Below, piece after piece: positions 1 through 10,900 of a DNA stretch of 64,000 bases. Under the pieces are notes generated by a model. That model was given only the letters and a program-made list of their open reading frames with translations. It was not told where the DNA came from and did no database searches. Made by a program: the position numbers and the translations under genes. Position 1 is the first letter of the stretch. The number at the start of each line of letters is the position of its first letter. The stretch is taken from positions 50,793,473 to 50,857,472 of the forward strand of contig OX419758.1 of assembly GCA_948567375.1 (NCBI GenBank). Reading direction: 5' to 3'. The stretch comes from Lunularia cruciata (Eukaryota > Streptophyta > Marchantiopsida > Lunulariales > Lunulariaceae).

Positions 1-759
1 AGAGGTGCATTGTCATTTCGGATCTACAGGTTAGAACAGTTGTGGTAGAACGGTATAGTTGTTAGAACTGTCGATTTGTTCACTACTTAAGAGTGGCATT
101 CGTAGGAAATTGTTGTTCAGTGCTCATTATTTTTGAGAATAGATAAAGCAAAGTGCTGTGAAGCAGTGCTCGTCGCTTGAGCTTGATTCCGAGTATCAAT
201 TTCACAGTGTGTTTGTGAATGTTTGGAGAAATTTGAAGTGCAAGTCAGAGTGTTTGTTGGATGTTGGATTCCATAGCCTTGATCTTCATTTTGTGTGTTT
301 GATCCTGAGTGAAGTGCAATCGAAGCACTACCTTGATAGATTTGAGAAGAATTGTAGTGTTGATAGTATTCTGCATTTGTGAGTGCAGTGCGAAGTTGAT
401 GTGAAGCAATTTTGATCGAGGAAGTTGTGCCTTCAGTGGAGGGGTGGAACACAATTCTGAGGCAAAGTCGTTTTGCAGTGAAGTGCCATTTTTGGGAGAG
501 CCTGAATCATCACAATCAAGATTTTTTGGAAAGATTTGATGGAGTTGTGATTATGGAGTGTTAATTTGTGACAAGACTGCAAGTCAGTGCTTGTTACTCT
601 CTTTTGGGTGTGGTTTCTACCTGAGAGATTAAAGACACAACCAAGAAGAACTGAAATTGTTACTTTGCTTCGTATTTGACCAATTTTGACTCGTATCTCT
701 ACGGGAACGAACTTTACTTACCCGATTACCACAAAAGTGATATTTGCCGGGTTGTCACA
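1..759 (+). mobile_element. Family G giant LTR, 3' portion only (copy G0), cut by the window edge
   Basis: The stretch matches the last ~760 bases of the four other giant LTRs. It starts in the shared AGAGGTGCATTGTCA block and ends in GGTTGTCACA at 759. It is the reverse complement, with some divergence, of 1947-2706. The base after 759 resumes a minus-strand family A leader (compare 37405-37435 on the opposite strand), so G0 was inserted into that element. The rest lies left of the window, so I cannot say whether it is a solo LTR or part of a full element, or check its target duplication. No coding function is supported in this part. Confidence 0.85.
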
Positions 760-897
760 AACTAATAGAGTATATACATGACTAACACCATTTGAGAGTA
801 ATTCTCTCTAGAGAACACAAAAGGTTTAGGTTGCTCCAAGATTTCTATAGCAACATAAAATCCTAGAGTGCATATTAGTCAAACTCTCATGTATAGT

Positions 898-1432
898 TTA
901 TCTATAAGTTGAAAGATTATCTCCATCACTAATCTTGAGAACTAGCTGATGAGGTGATAGTAGTTTTGTAGCTCTACTAGGACTCTTTCTAAGATCCTTC
1001 ACCAAAGTTTCCAAAATTGCTTTTCCTCCACTACAGTCATGTCCTTTTGGAAGTCCTTCCACTCTACAAACCTCACACAACTCCTTGGTCTTAGATCTTC
1101 TCCCTCCCAGTCTTGGTGAGGAAGGTCCAACATGCAAACTCAAGTCAATTAAGCCTCTCCTTTCTCTCAATCTCTTGCTCTCAAAAGTCAATGGACATGA
1201 ACTTGGCTTATGTCTCTTCTCTTTACATAAAAAGTACTTGGACTCACTTTTTCCTCCAAGTGGTGTAGGTTTTTTGGATCCTCTCAACACACTCTTCAAA
1301 TTCTATTCTAAACTCTCTTCTCCTCAAATCCACCCCTATAATCACCTCAAAACCTTGGGGAACCTTGCATAGCCTCAATTTCCACTCTTGGTGGAAATTG
1401 AAGCTCCATGTTCCCAAGATGAGTCTAAACAC
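898..1432 (-). pseudogene. Family A ORF1 (zinc-knuckle protein upstream of gag), degraded copy
   Basis: Two overlapping minus-strand reading frames (1432-1244 and 1299-898) together match the whole 165-residue ORF1 of the intact element at 36767-37264. A frameshift lies near 1250-1300. The first zinc knuckle reads CFLCKEKRHKPSSC, so C, C, H and C are kept. The second Cys/His cluster is also kept (CEVC then H and C). Conservation of these residues in a decayed copy suggests that ORF1 was under protein-level selection. No product is expected from this copy. Confidence 0.75.
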
Positions 1433-2705
1433 TCAAACATGCTTTTTGTTGCTCTCACACTCCTCATGCATGAAATCTAAACTCTACATAATTGATCCTT
1501 CCTCACAATGGCAGTCAAATCTCGTAAATGGTATGTCACAATCATCTGAAATTTTCTACACTTGATAACAACTCAAATTTGCTCCTTCTTGCAAAATTTC
1601 ATATCTTTTCATGTATCCATTTGGCCTACGCACCTTTCTATTCAGTTCACATATTTCAGATTTGGTCTGAAAACCACCCCCTCACTTTAAAACCTATTAC
1701 TCTCTGCTCAAGAATTATCTCTATTGAATTTTTGTGTCAGCAGGTAGAATACAATGCATTTAATTTTCTGGGAAAATTTCACCACAATCTACTGAAAATT
1801 GAAGAAATGGCAGACTCTGTACAATTTTTTAGAGAGCATGCAGTTACGGGAGCAGTTTACCCTATCAACTTTCAAAAATTCTAGCCCAATGCGCATAACA
1901 GCTCTCACAATAATTTTAAGTGTGATAACTAAAGGATAACCCATGCTGTGACAACCCGACAAATATCACTTTTGCGGTAATCGGGTAAGTAAAGTTTGTT
2001 CCCGCAGAGATACAAGTCAAAAATGTCCAAATACAAAGTCAAACAATAACAATGTAGTTCTTCTTGGTTGCGTCTTTAATCTCTTAGGTAGAAACCACAC
2101 CCAGAAGAGAGTAACAAGCACTAACTCACAGTCTTGTCACAAATTCATACTCCTTAATCACAACTCCATCAAATCTTTCCAAACAATCTTGATTGTGATG
2201 ATTCAGGCTCTCCCGAAAACGGCACTTCAATGCAAAACAACTTTGCCTCAGAATTGTGTTCCACCCCTCCATTGAAGGCACAACTTCCTCAATTGAAATT
2301 GCTTCACATCAACCTCACACTGCACTCACAAATGCAGAATACCAACACTACAATTCCTCTCAAATCTGTCAAGGCATTGCTTCGATTGCACTTCACTCAG
2401 GATCAAACACACAGAATGAAGATCAAGGCTATGGAATCCAACATCCAACAAGCACACTGACTTGCACTTTGAATTTCTTCAAACACTCACAAACACAATC
2501 ACAAAGTTGATACTCGGAATCAAGCTCAAGCAACAAGCACTACTTTACAACACTTTGCTTTATCTATTCTCAGAAATTATGAGCACTGAACAACAATTTC
2601 TTGCTAATGCCACTCTTAAGTAGTGAACAAATTGACAGTTCTTACAACTATACCATTCTACAACAACTTTTCTAACCTTCAGATCTGAAATGACAATGCA
2701 CCTCT

Positions 2706-4880
2706 TCATATCTGCCTCTTCTGACTTGCACTAGTGGGTAATCTATCTAACTCCTTATCTCCTGACCCACTCTTCTCTAATGTCTCCACAGGTAACTCTA
2801 AAGACATTTGTACTCCTATGTTATCTACTTCAGGTTTTGCTCTAACATCCTTCCAAAGCTTTTCTATCTTTATTTTCACTAAGTCTAATCTAATTGAAAT
2901 GTTATCCTCTACCTCTAAAATCTTTCTGTCTACACGATTTTTGAGACTAATTAACAAGGCATTCAAATCAGTGTCTTTCGCTTGTCTTCGCCTCGTCTCC
3001 TGCACCAACAATTTCAACTCGTGTAATCTTGTTTCTTCAATCCAAACTTTGGCCTCTGTACTCAACATCCCATTCATCCTGAGGACTATCTCCTTCAATG
3101 GCTCCAATCTCAACTTTCTCTCTCGCTCTCAATCTGCAAGCCAGTCCTCCCTATACATCGCCAACTCCTCTTCAAACTCGGCTTTCACCGTCTCCTTCTC
3201 CTTCTCCTTCTGTACAACCTTCTCCTCCTGATTACAAAGTAACTCTCGTAATCGATCTTCTTCTCGGTATTGTGCCGCCAACTCTCTTTGCTAGAGTTGC
3301 TTCTTCTCCTCGACACTCTCCATCACCCTATCGAGCTCTTGATCCTTTGCTGCTACTCTCGCCATAGCATGGATTACTTCTACTCTTGAATTAGCAAACT
3401 ACTGCTTCAAGATTTCATACTCCGCTACTTGTCTCTCCCTTGCTATGTCACTCTTCTTCACAAGATCCTCTCGATAACTTACTTCTCTCTTCAGGTCTTC
3501 GATTACCTGACTTCTCACCACTGCCTCCGCTTGTAGCACTTCCCTTTCCTCCTCACCTCGGTTTATTCTTTTCTTCAACTCCAAGTTTTCTTCTTCTAAT
3601 CTCGCCAACACCTGCAATACAGTCTTTACCTCCAGACATGTCGACTGCATTTCCTTCTTCTTGTACTCCAACTTCACCAACAATGGGCACACCACCTCCC
3701 GCAAGCACTCCACTCCATTGCTCGGGATTACTTCTTCTTGTGTGGCCACTTCTCTTTGCACTTCCTGTTCATCTAATACTCGCCTTCTTCTCTGTAGTCT
3801 TTGTATCGGAATCGAAGCCTCACTTCTCGAGCTTTCACTTACCTCTTCCTTTGCCTTACTTGGCCCCGCTTCACACTTTGCCTTACGTCTTGAGCAAACT
3901 CCTTGCTACACTGCGATCTCCTTCTCTTCGGGCATAGTTACTTTGTCTTCCAGCTGTGTGTTGTCTTTGGCTTCCATCTCTGCTTGAACTTCTTCTTTGT
4001 ATTCGTCAGCTGCTGGTGCTGATGTCATGTCTCCCCCTCCATCACTATCGCTACTCGTATCTTCAGTCTGCAGCGTTAGCTCAGGCTCCTCCTTGTGTTC
4101 CGAGTCTTCAGTTTTTAGCTCGGCATCTCCTTCTGAGTCCTCGTCCTCCGACTCAATTACCACCATACCTCGCCTCGGATTGCCTCTCCGCATCTTCCGA
4201 GGTTTCTTTGTGTCTTTGGTGTCATCTTGCCGACCCCTCTTCTTTGCAGTCGGGGTACTCACTACGACCTCCATGTTCTTCCCCATCTTTGCGTAGTAGT
4301 CGCCAGTACTCCTGATTTGCAAGATGTATTGCTGCTTCTTGACGTCGACCTCCTTTCGCACATCAGGATGGAAGTGTGACACCATCCGAGTCCACTCCGC
4401 CAAGTTTAGCAAATTAAGCCTGAGGTAGAAGTGTGCTGCAAATGGCACGATATAGTGTGGAGGCGACTTATCCTACAAATTCCACACCATCTGCCTCGTT
4501 CTCCCGTGAAAACACCTCGCCGAATTGATTGGTTCTCCTACGAAAAGCTTGTGAAAGAACACCGCTTGGTGTTTCATCACATATGTGGTTTGCTCCGGCT
4601 TTAGGATAGCCATTAGTGCACTCACGATCCCTCTCTTCACAGGGTCTTTGTAACTCTCAACCTTATACCCGTTCTTCGTCCTCTTTGACGAGAAGGCATC
4701 TCTCACCTCCTGGGTCTCTTGAGCTATCTCTCCCTTCTCCAAGAACGTGGCTCCTTGCTCCAAGCCTACTTCCTTCCTGAGTACGAGTCTCCAATCCGAC
4801 TTTGTCCAGCAAGCCAGATTTCCTCTCTTCCCTTCTTCCTCTGTTCCATCGGGACACTTGCTCTCGATGATTTCTGTCAT
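2706..4880 (-). pseudogene. LTR-borne ORF of family G: N-terminal domain, acidic linker and long coiled coil (copy 1)
   Basis: One minus-strand frame stays readable from 4880 to the stop at 2706-2708 (725 codons), broken by in-frame stops: TAG at 4473-4475, 3906-3908, 3399-3401 and 3291-3293, and a TGA near 3130. Order: a globular W-rich region (about residues 1-190, including KHQAVFFHKLF and PPHYIVPFAAHF), a basic patch, an acidic Glu/Asp/Ser linker (about 200-320), then heptad-rich coiled coil to the end. The frame continues upstream of the Met at 4880 (AHTRNWNVSFPGF), so that Met is probably internal. The same architecture is found in three other copies, so the ORF belongs to the family. 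I do not recognise the product. A link to the plant transposon domain PF20167 is only a guess for a profile search. Confidence 0.7.
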
Positions 4881-4980
4881 GAATCCTGGAAAGCTTACAT
4901 TCCAGTTCCGCGTATGGGCCGCCGGTTTTTGAACGGCCCCTTCTTGAATTTCTCGCCCCGATGAAAGGTGGTTAGACTAT

Positions 4981-5130
4981 CTTCGCCTCGGGTTGAGCTC
5001 CCCTCGATACAAAGACAATTTACTTCGGGTTGTGTGCTGATAGGGCATTTTTGAGTACTTTGCCTTATGCCTCGAAGTCACTTTACTTCGGGTTTCATCC
5101 CGAAGACTCTTTTCTTTGCCTTCTTCGGCC
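4981..5130 (-). promoter_or_regulatory. Repeated AACCCGAAGTAA-like motifs at the start of the giant LTR
   Basis: On the minus strand, near-copies of the motif AACCCGAAGTAAAGTGACTT lie around 5095-5071 and 5038-5011, with a weaker one at 5003-4981, spaced ~60 and ~35 bases. Related copies lie in the same LTR region of the other copies (around 16790-16850 and 25009-25080). The position near the 5' edge of U3 fits enhancer-like direct repeats. Function is inferred from position only. Confidence 0.4.
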
Positions 5131-5509
5131 ATACAGGCACAATACGACTTCTCTATACACTTTTTTTCCTTTATTTTGAAAAAAAACCAAAAAATGTGGG
5201 CACCACACACGCTATCAAGTGTAGGAATTTCAATTCCAGATTCCAAACTTGAGATTTTGCCCAAAATTAACGTAATCCCCAAAATCTACAATCCATCTCA
5301 CATAATCTCTCCAAATGCTCTAAAGTGTACAAGATGTACAAAATCACCCAAAAGACATCATAACGAACTATAGGGTATACAAATGGGTCCAAATTCTCTA
5401 ACATAAGTTCAACCCTCTCCTCCCCTAAAGTTCTCTCCAAGTGAGCTCTCATAGCCTCCTTCTATCTAATACAAAATTGTACGCGGAATATTATCTTGCC
5501 TTCTAGAGA

Positions 5510-5528
5510 GGTCAAGACAATGGAACCA
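5510..5528 (-). other. Primer binding site of family A copy A1 (tRNA-Asp-like)
   Basis: On the minus strand, four bases after the LTR end, the sequence reads TGGTTCCATTGTCTTGACC. It resembles the complement of the plant tRNA-Asp 3' end (TGGCGCCGTTGCCGGGGA, from memory) with several mismatches, and the intact copy has TGGTTCCATTGCCGGGACC in the same place. It would prime minus-strand DNA synthesis. Confidence 0.6.
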
Positions 5529-5532
5529 AAAT

Positions 5533-6223
5533 TGTGAGCCGGCCTATCTCTCACTCAAGATGAACCTGTGATGGTTATTGTGGTAATGCACCATGGACTA
5601 AGAAGGCAAAGAACCCCAACTCCATCATACTCCTCCAAGGCTAAGACTCCAATACTCAAGATATTGCTCACTAGAGAGCTCAATGAGAGAAAGATAGTTG
5701 CAATGAAAGAATGATGAGTACCTCCTCACCCCTAGTTATATGCTTGTGAAGTAGTTACATACCAAAGTTACTTATTACTAGAGTAACTCAAGTTACTAGG
5801 CTAAAAGTCAAGTAAAGTCAAAATGTATAAAGGAATATCCATCCACATGGGCATATTCCACTAAGCATGTGATCTTATCTTGACCCAACCACTAAGTCAA
5901 AGATTCTTTCATATAGGCTATCCTTGGACTATAGAAGAATCCAAAACAAAAAGGCTTGTGAGCCCAAGAGTTCTCAACTCTTTACTCAAAGCCAAACAAC
6001 TAGGAAAATATACCAAGTAAACACACTAGAATCCAAAATAGTGGTGATCATCTTTTCCACTTCCTCTAAAGTAAGGTCCCCTCTATCTTAGCTATGACTA
6101 ACTTTAGCTAATGATGACTAATTTAGAACCATCCTTTATCTCTATATAAATAATATCTCTCAAGTACTTGTAATACCAAGCTAAATATCACAATACCACA
6201 CACATGCACAAATGGGTGTTACA
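5533..6223 (-). repeat. 5' LTR of family A copy A1
   Basis: Read on the minus strand it begins TGTAACACCC (6223) and ends GGCCGGCTCACA (5533), 691 bases, collinear with the 692-bp LTRs at 35239 and 42375. It contains the same TATA-like and CT-rich tracts. The outer edge abuts G1 RNase H sequence at 6224. Confidence 0.9.
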
Positions 6224-6252
6224 GTTCGCATTCAAATGCAAAGCTCCCTTTC

Positions 6253-6588
6253 TTACTTGTACAATGTATGTGAATTCTTGTAATAACAAGATCCATGTTG
6301 CAATGTGTAATAGTCAACATAGAAGAGAAACTTGTATCCCAATAAATAGTGGTGAAACTTCTTGCAAGTGTACACCATTCCGAGTGCTTCTCTTTCAATC
6401 ATCAAATACTTCTTTTTTGAAATTGAAAGCTGCCGGTTGGCATAATAAATTAGGTAGTCCTTCTTCTTCTTGTCCTTCTGACTTAAGACAACTCCAATTT
6501 CCATGGAAAAAGTGTCCACATACACATGACAAGGAGCATCCCAATCCGGGGTCCTCATAACAAGTGCTCCAACTAGTTTCTTCTTCAA
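6253..6588 (-). pseudogene. RNase H domain of G1 Pol (fragment)
   Basis: The minus-strand frame gives PDWDAPCHVYVDTFSMEIGVVLSQ, then YYANRQLSISKKKYLMIEREALGMVY and FLFYVDYYTLQ. This is the usual Ty3 RNase H order (first Asp strand, the ERE helix, then a VDH-like strand). It continues the RT thumb that stops at 13077; the chromovirus at 6619-13076 separates the two. The VDH histidine reads Y, the DAS motif reads DTF, and the end degrades after 6290. Confidence 0.75.
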
Positions 6589-6618
6589 TACTTAGAAAGC
6601 TTCTTCTTGTTCTGCTTT

Positions 6619-7320
6619 TGTAATACCAAGAGTTAGCCATATGATCTAGATGTGAAATTTGGTTTGGCAACATCTAGAATGATGTTATACATGATGGTCA
6701 AAATAGATCAGATAGAAGTATCACCAAAAGAGTACTTTTACTTATAGAGCAGAAACCAAAATAGACTTGAGAACCTTAGAACAATAGCTAGACATATGAT
6801 TTAAAGGTGAGAATTGGTTTGGTAACATTTGGAAGGATGCTATACATGATGGACTAAACAGATCAGAAAGAGGTATCACCAAAAGGGGACTTCTACTAAT
6901 AGAGTAGGAACCAAAATATGCCATAAATCTTTGAAGGCAATTTTTGATGCCTAAACGGATGAATTAGGCCTCAAAAATGTGCAAATTCTAAAATGTTTGT
7001 CTCATGGAGAGCTTTCCAATGGTACCTTACTCATGTGATTCTGAGACTCCTACAAGAAGATTCCCTAAAAGATTCCCTCTAGTCAAAGCTTGTTTGACCA
7101 ACCAAATAGGACCTAGACCGACATGTCACCCATCCAAGTAAGTAATCCAAGGGTGGATCTTGCTAACATGTCATCTATTTGTGGGCCTAATCCTATGGTG
7201 GAGCTTCATTGGAGGAGATCCTCTTTGTCTATATAATAAAGAGAAGGTGCTTCTTTGAAGCATCAAATGTTGAGTATGTAATCTGTGTTTTCTCTCTTCT
7301 CTTGTCCTTGGAGTATTACA
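6619..7320 (+). repeat. 5' LTR of chromovirus C1
   Basis: 702 bases, TGTAATACC...GGAGTATTACA, with perfect 8-bp inverted ends (TGTAATAC/GTATTACA). A TATA-like CTATATAATAAAGAG lies near 7229-7243. It differs from the 3' LTR by many substitutions and by an insertion in the 3' LTR around 12711-12755. Confidence 0.9.
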
Positions 7321-7321
7321 A

Positions 7322-7333
7322 TGGTATCAGAGC
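7322..7333 (+). other. Primer binding site of C1 (tRNA-iMet)
   Basis: TGGTATCAGAGC begins one base after the 5' LTR and is an exact match to the standard plant primer site complementary to the initiator tRNA-Met 3' end. Confidence 0.92.
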
Positions 7334-7917
7334 GAGTGTCTTAGTCCAAGAGAGTGGATCACCCCTCTTGGAAGAGCATGAACTACTGAAACTAAGTAAT
7401 TTGAGGTGGAGAACACAGAGTAATTGCTAGACTTAGGAAGGACTTTGGAGAGCAAACAAGATGGATACATCGGGATGGATGCACCTAGCTTTCCGTTCCC
7501 AAATCCATTCCACATCAAGGTTATGTACATCTAGGGTGATCAAATGCGGGTATTGCTAGTTTATCACTTTGGCGCAAAATTCATGGATAAGGTGATGAAC
7601 TCACCAAACCCGATGATTCTACTTGTGGTGATATATGACAAGAGAGTAGGATTTGACAATCTACATTCTATTATGATGATGTTGATGTGAATGTCCCAAA
7701 TCCTCTCCCTTTCAACACTCAAGTAGAAATCCGTCATGTAGTGAGACCAAAAGTGATGTTTAGAGATTTTGTGGTTGAGAATTTTGGCAAGGAGTATTAT
7801 CAACGAGTGATAGCTTCTGAAGTCCCAATGGTAGTTCCGATAGTTTGTATGCCTTCCAGAGTGATCATATTGACTCTATATTGAAATAGACATTAGCAAT
7901 TGAGTGTTGTAGGAACT

Positions 7918-10900
7918 ATGGATCCACAATTGCAAGAGCTGGTGCAAGGAATGCAAGGGATGTTGAATGAATCTTAAGAGATTAAGATGACCATGGAGAC
8001 ATTACAAAGTCAAGTGCAAATCCTCAGGAACGATCAAGCCATGCAAGAAGAAGAGCCATCTCAAAACCCAGTACTTGCGACTAAAGTACTTGGAGAGGCA
8101 CCTTTGCCTACAAACCCTATCAACAATGAAGCCATATTGCTACTCCGCATGAAGAAGACCTGCAACATTGAGCCTTACAAGGGGCAGCGTATGATGGGAG
8201 TAATGGAAAATTGGATCTCAAGAATGAATTGATATTCCTGATTGTTCTCAACAAAGATCATGAAGCATGCTGCAGGCGTTTTTGCATGTGGGTACTTGAC
8301 CGATAAAGCCCTCACATGGGATGATGCTTGGGAATGATCCATGTTTTCAAAGAGAAGGGACGTCATGTGGACAACAATGCAAGAAGGATTGCTGAAGAAT
8401 TTCTAATCGGTGGATTCTGTGCAGATGGCTCAAACCCGACTATGGGGATTGAGACAAAAGAACAACGTACAAGAGTATGTTGAGGTATTTTTGGATCTAC
8501 AAGTCACAATAACCAACATGAGTCCAGTAGAGGCTCTTGACAATTTCAAACGAGGGTTAAAGGAGCAGATTTGCCAAGAAGTCATGATGCAAAATCCTTG
8601 CATGGTATTTGAAGCCATTGCTTGTACGCAAAGAATAGCAAGAGCATTGGGTGGAGGTGAAGGAGTAGTTCCACCTCAACATTATCAGGCAGAAATGCCA
8701 CACATGGGTGGACCGGTACCGATGGAATTGGGCAACCTTTGATTTTGAGATCGAGGAACACAACCGCTTCAAGAGGAGCGTGGATAGGTAGAAGAACAAA
8801 GAGATGGAGTCCCAAGAGGAGAAGGAACTCATGGAGAACAACGCCATTGTTACAATTGTAGCAGTATTGGGCATATATCTACCAACTATTGCACTCATTT
8901 CCTTAGAGGTCCTTGGCCTTCATACAGGCAACCTTTGAACAACATGGAGAGGCGCATTGAAGATGAGGAGGTGAAAATCACTTTGGAAAACAAAGACTGC
9001 CAATAAATGTACCTTGTGGCCTTACTAGCTCAATAAGGAAGACGAGAAGCAAGGGAAGGAAGAAGGCTAATGCGCAAAGATCCCAAAAGGCAACCTCACA
9101 ATTGATTGTTGTGAATGGAGTCCTAGAAGGCAATCAAGTGAGAGTATTAATTGATCTAGGAGTAACATAGAATTTCTTATCTTGCTTTGTTGCAATAAGA
9201 TTGGGAATGGATCTAGAGAGAGATAGGAGTAAAGAAGTAGAGTTGCCTAACGGGGAAACATAGAGGATTGAATCATTACCTAGACAAGTAACAGTCTCTG
9301 TAGGAGAATATCAAGAAGCAATTGTGTGACAAGTGATACAATTAGCTTGTTAAGATGCAATCTTAGGCATGCCATGGATGGAGCATTACAACCCTGTGGT
9401 AGATTGGAGGAAGAAAGTAGTGAGAACCCACCAATGGTCAATCATTGGGGTTAAAGAAAAATCATCCAGGTAGGATTTACCTCTATATGTCATAGGGATG
9501 GCATCTATCTGTAAGACCAATAGTTGTTTCATGGGTCTAATAAGAGAAGTCCAGAGTACACAACTTGATGGACAAGTTCCTAAGAAATTGAAGGCTATGG
9601 TGGATGAATTTCAAGATGTCTTTCCCAATGATCTACCCTTAGGATTACAACCAAAAAGGAGAGTAGATCATAAAATTGAGACACTCTTGGTGAAGACACC
9701 TCCTTGTAAGGCCCCATATCACCTATCACCTCATGAGTTGGAGGAGTGTAAGACTTGAATTGAGGAGATGTTGCAGAAAGGGTTCATCTAACCTAGCATA
9801 TTACCATATAGGGCTCCTATCTTGTTTGTGAGAAAGAAGGATGGTACAATGCAAATGTGCATTGATTATCGAGGTCTCAATCAGCAAATAGTGAAGAAAA
9901 AATACTCCTTACCTCGCATGGATGAACTGTTTGATCAACTCCATGGAGTGAGATACTTCACCGAATTGGATTTGCGGAGCGGTTACAATCAAATCCAAAT
10001 TGCAGGGGAGGATGTGTACAAAACTGCCTTTCAAACCAGGTATGGCCACTTTGAGTATCTTGTGATGCCTTTTGGCCTCACCAATGCACCTGCCACTTTT
10101 ATGAGTCTAATGAATGACATATTTTGTATATACTTGGATAAGTATGTTATTGTCTTCTTGGATGATATCTTAGTATACATTGGCATGATGACAAAACACA
10201 AAAAACATCTACAAGAGGTACTCTAGATTCTAAAATAGAAGTGATTGTACGCCAAAATCTTGAAGTGCAAGTTTTGCAAGTCTTAGTAAGTGCAGAGGGC
10301 ATTCAAGTATTGATGGATAAAATAGAGGTCATTCAAAAATGGCGTGCCCCAATAGATCAGACTCAACTCAAGAGCTTCTTGGGGTTGATGAGATTCTATC
10401 ATAGATTTGTCAAGGACTTCTCCGAGGTTGCACAGCCTTTAACACCACTACTTGGCAAGGGGAAGAAGTGGACATGGGGAACCGCACAAGAGTTGGCCTT
10501 TCAAGATGGTTATAGATGCATCAAGCGTAGCAATAGGAGCAATCCTACAACAAGAGTGGCATGACAGATGGCATCCAATTGCATATTTCACTCAAAAGTT
10601 GTTACCAACAGAGCGCAACTACCACACCATAAAACAAGAAGAGCTAGCTATTGTTTTGGCAACCGAGCATTGGAAGCATTATTTGGGTGAGAAGACATTT
10701 ATAGTAGAGATAGACCACAAACCTCTAGTCTACCTTGAGACGCAGAAGGATCTATCTCGTCACCAGATTTGGTGGGTAGAGTGGCAACAATGCTTCAACA
10801 TGTCAATCACCTACGTGGAAGGTAAGAAGCAACTTGCAGATGCATTCACCCGCATGCCAATGGCAAACAACTTGGTGGTAGAGGTTAAGATTAACCTTGA

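Larger units (their letters stand above)
1947..5207 (-). mobile_element. Family G solo giant LTR (copy G-solo1, 3261 bp) with 5-bp target duplication
   Basis: On the minus strand the unit begins TGTGGTGCCCACA at 5207 and ends GGTTGTCACA at 1947, giving TG...CA ends. The flanks are CATGC at 1942-1946 and CACGC at 5208-5212, a 5-bp duplication with one transition. The leader of A1 resumes cleanly on both sides, so the boundaries are firm. No primer site or pol follows, as expected of a solo LTR. It holds the LTR-borne ORF (2706-4880) and, downstream of that, ~760 bases of non-coding LTR. It is ~550 bp shorter than the copy at 16623-20429, and the N-terminal part of its ORF seems deleted. Confidence 0.85.
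760..6223 (-). mobile_element. Family A Ty3/gypsy element, partial (copy A1), 5' LTR, leader and ORF1, interrupted by a giant solo LTR
   Basis: Read on the minus strand, the segment runs 5' LTR (6223 to 5533), tRNA-Asp-like primer site, leader (5532 to 5208), then after a 3261-bp insertion (5207-1947) the rest of the leader and ORF1 (1946 to 760). It is collinear with 35239-37435 of the intact copy. Copy G0 cuts it at 760, before gag starts. It was itself inserted into G1, whose RNase H region resumes at 6224. The other end of A1 is outside the window, so its target duplication cannot be tested. Confidence 0.88.

Noticed and set aside
4719..4964. Plus-strand Ser/Pro/Leu-rich frames in 2734-4964 as proteins
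   Set aside because: They are antisense shadows of the Glu/Lys-rich coiled-coil ORF on the minus strand.
1947..5207. The giant ORF-bearing unit as a DNA transposon or a gene-capturing element with short inverted ends
   Set aside because: The ends match only weakly as inverted repeats (TGTGGTACCC against TGTGACAACC), duplications are 5 bp, and one copy (21835-25193) is directly followed by a primer site and gag. An LTR explains all of this.
7322..7333. tRNA gene fragment
   Set aside because: The match to tRNA-iMet is limited to the 3' end complement next to an LTR, so it is a primer site.
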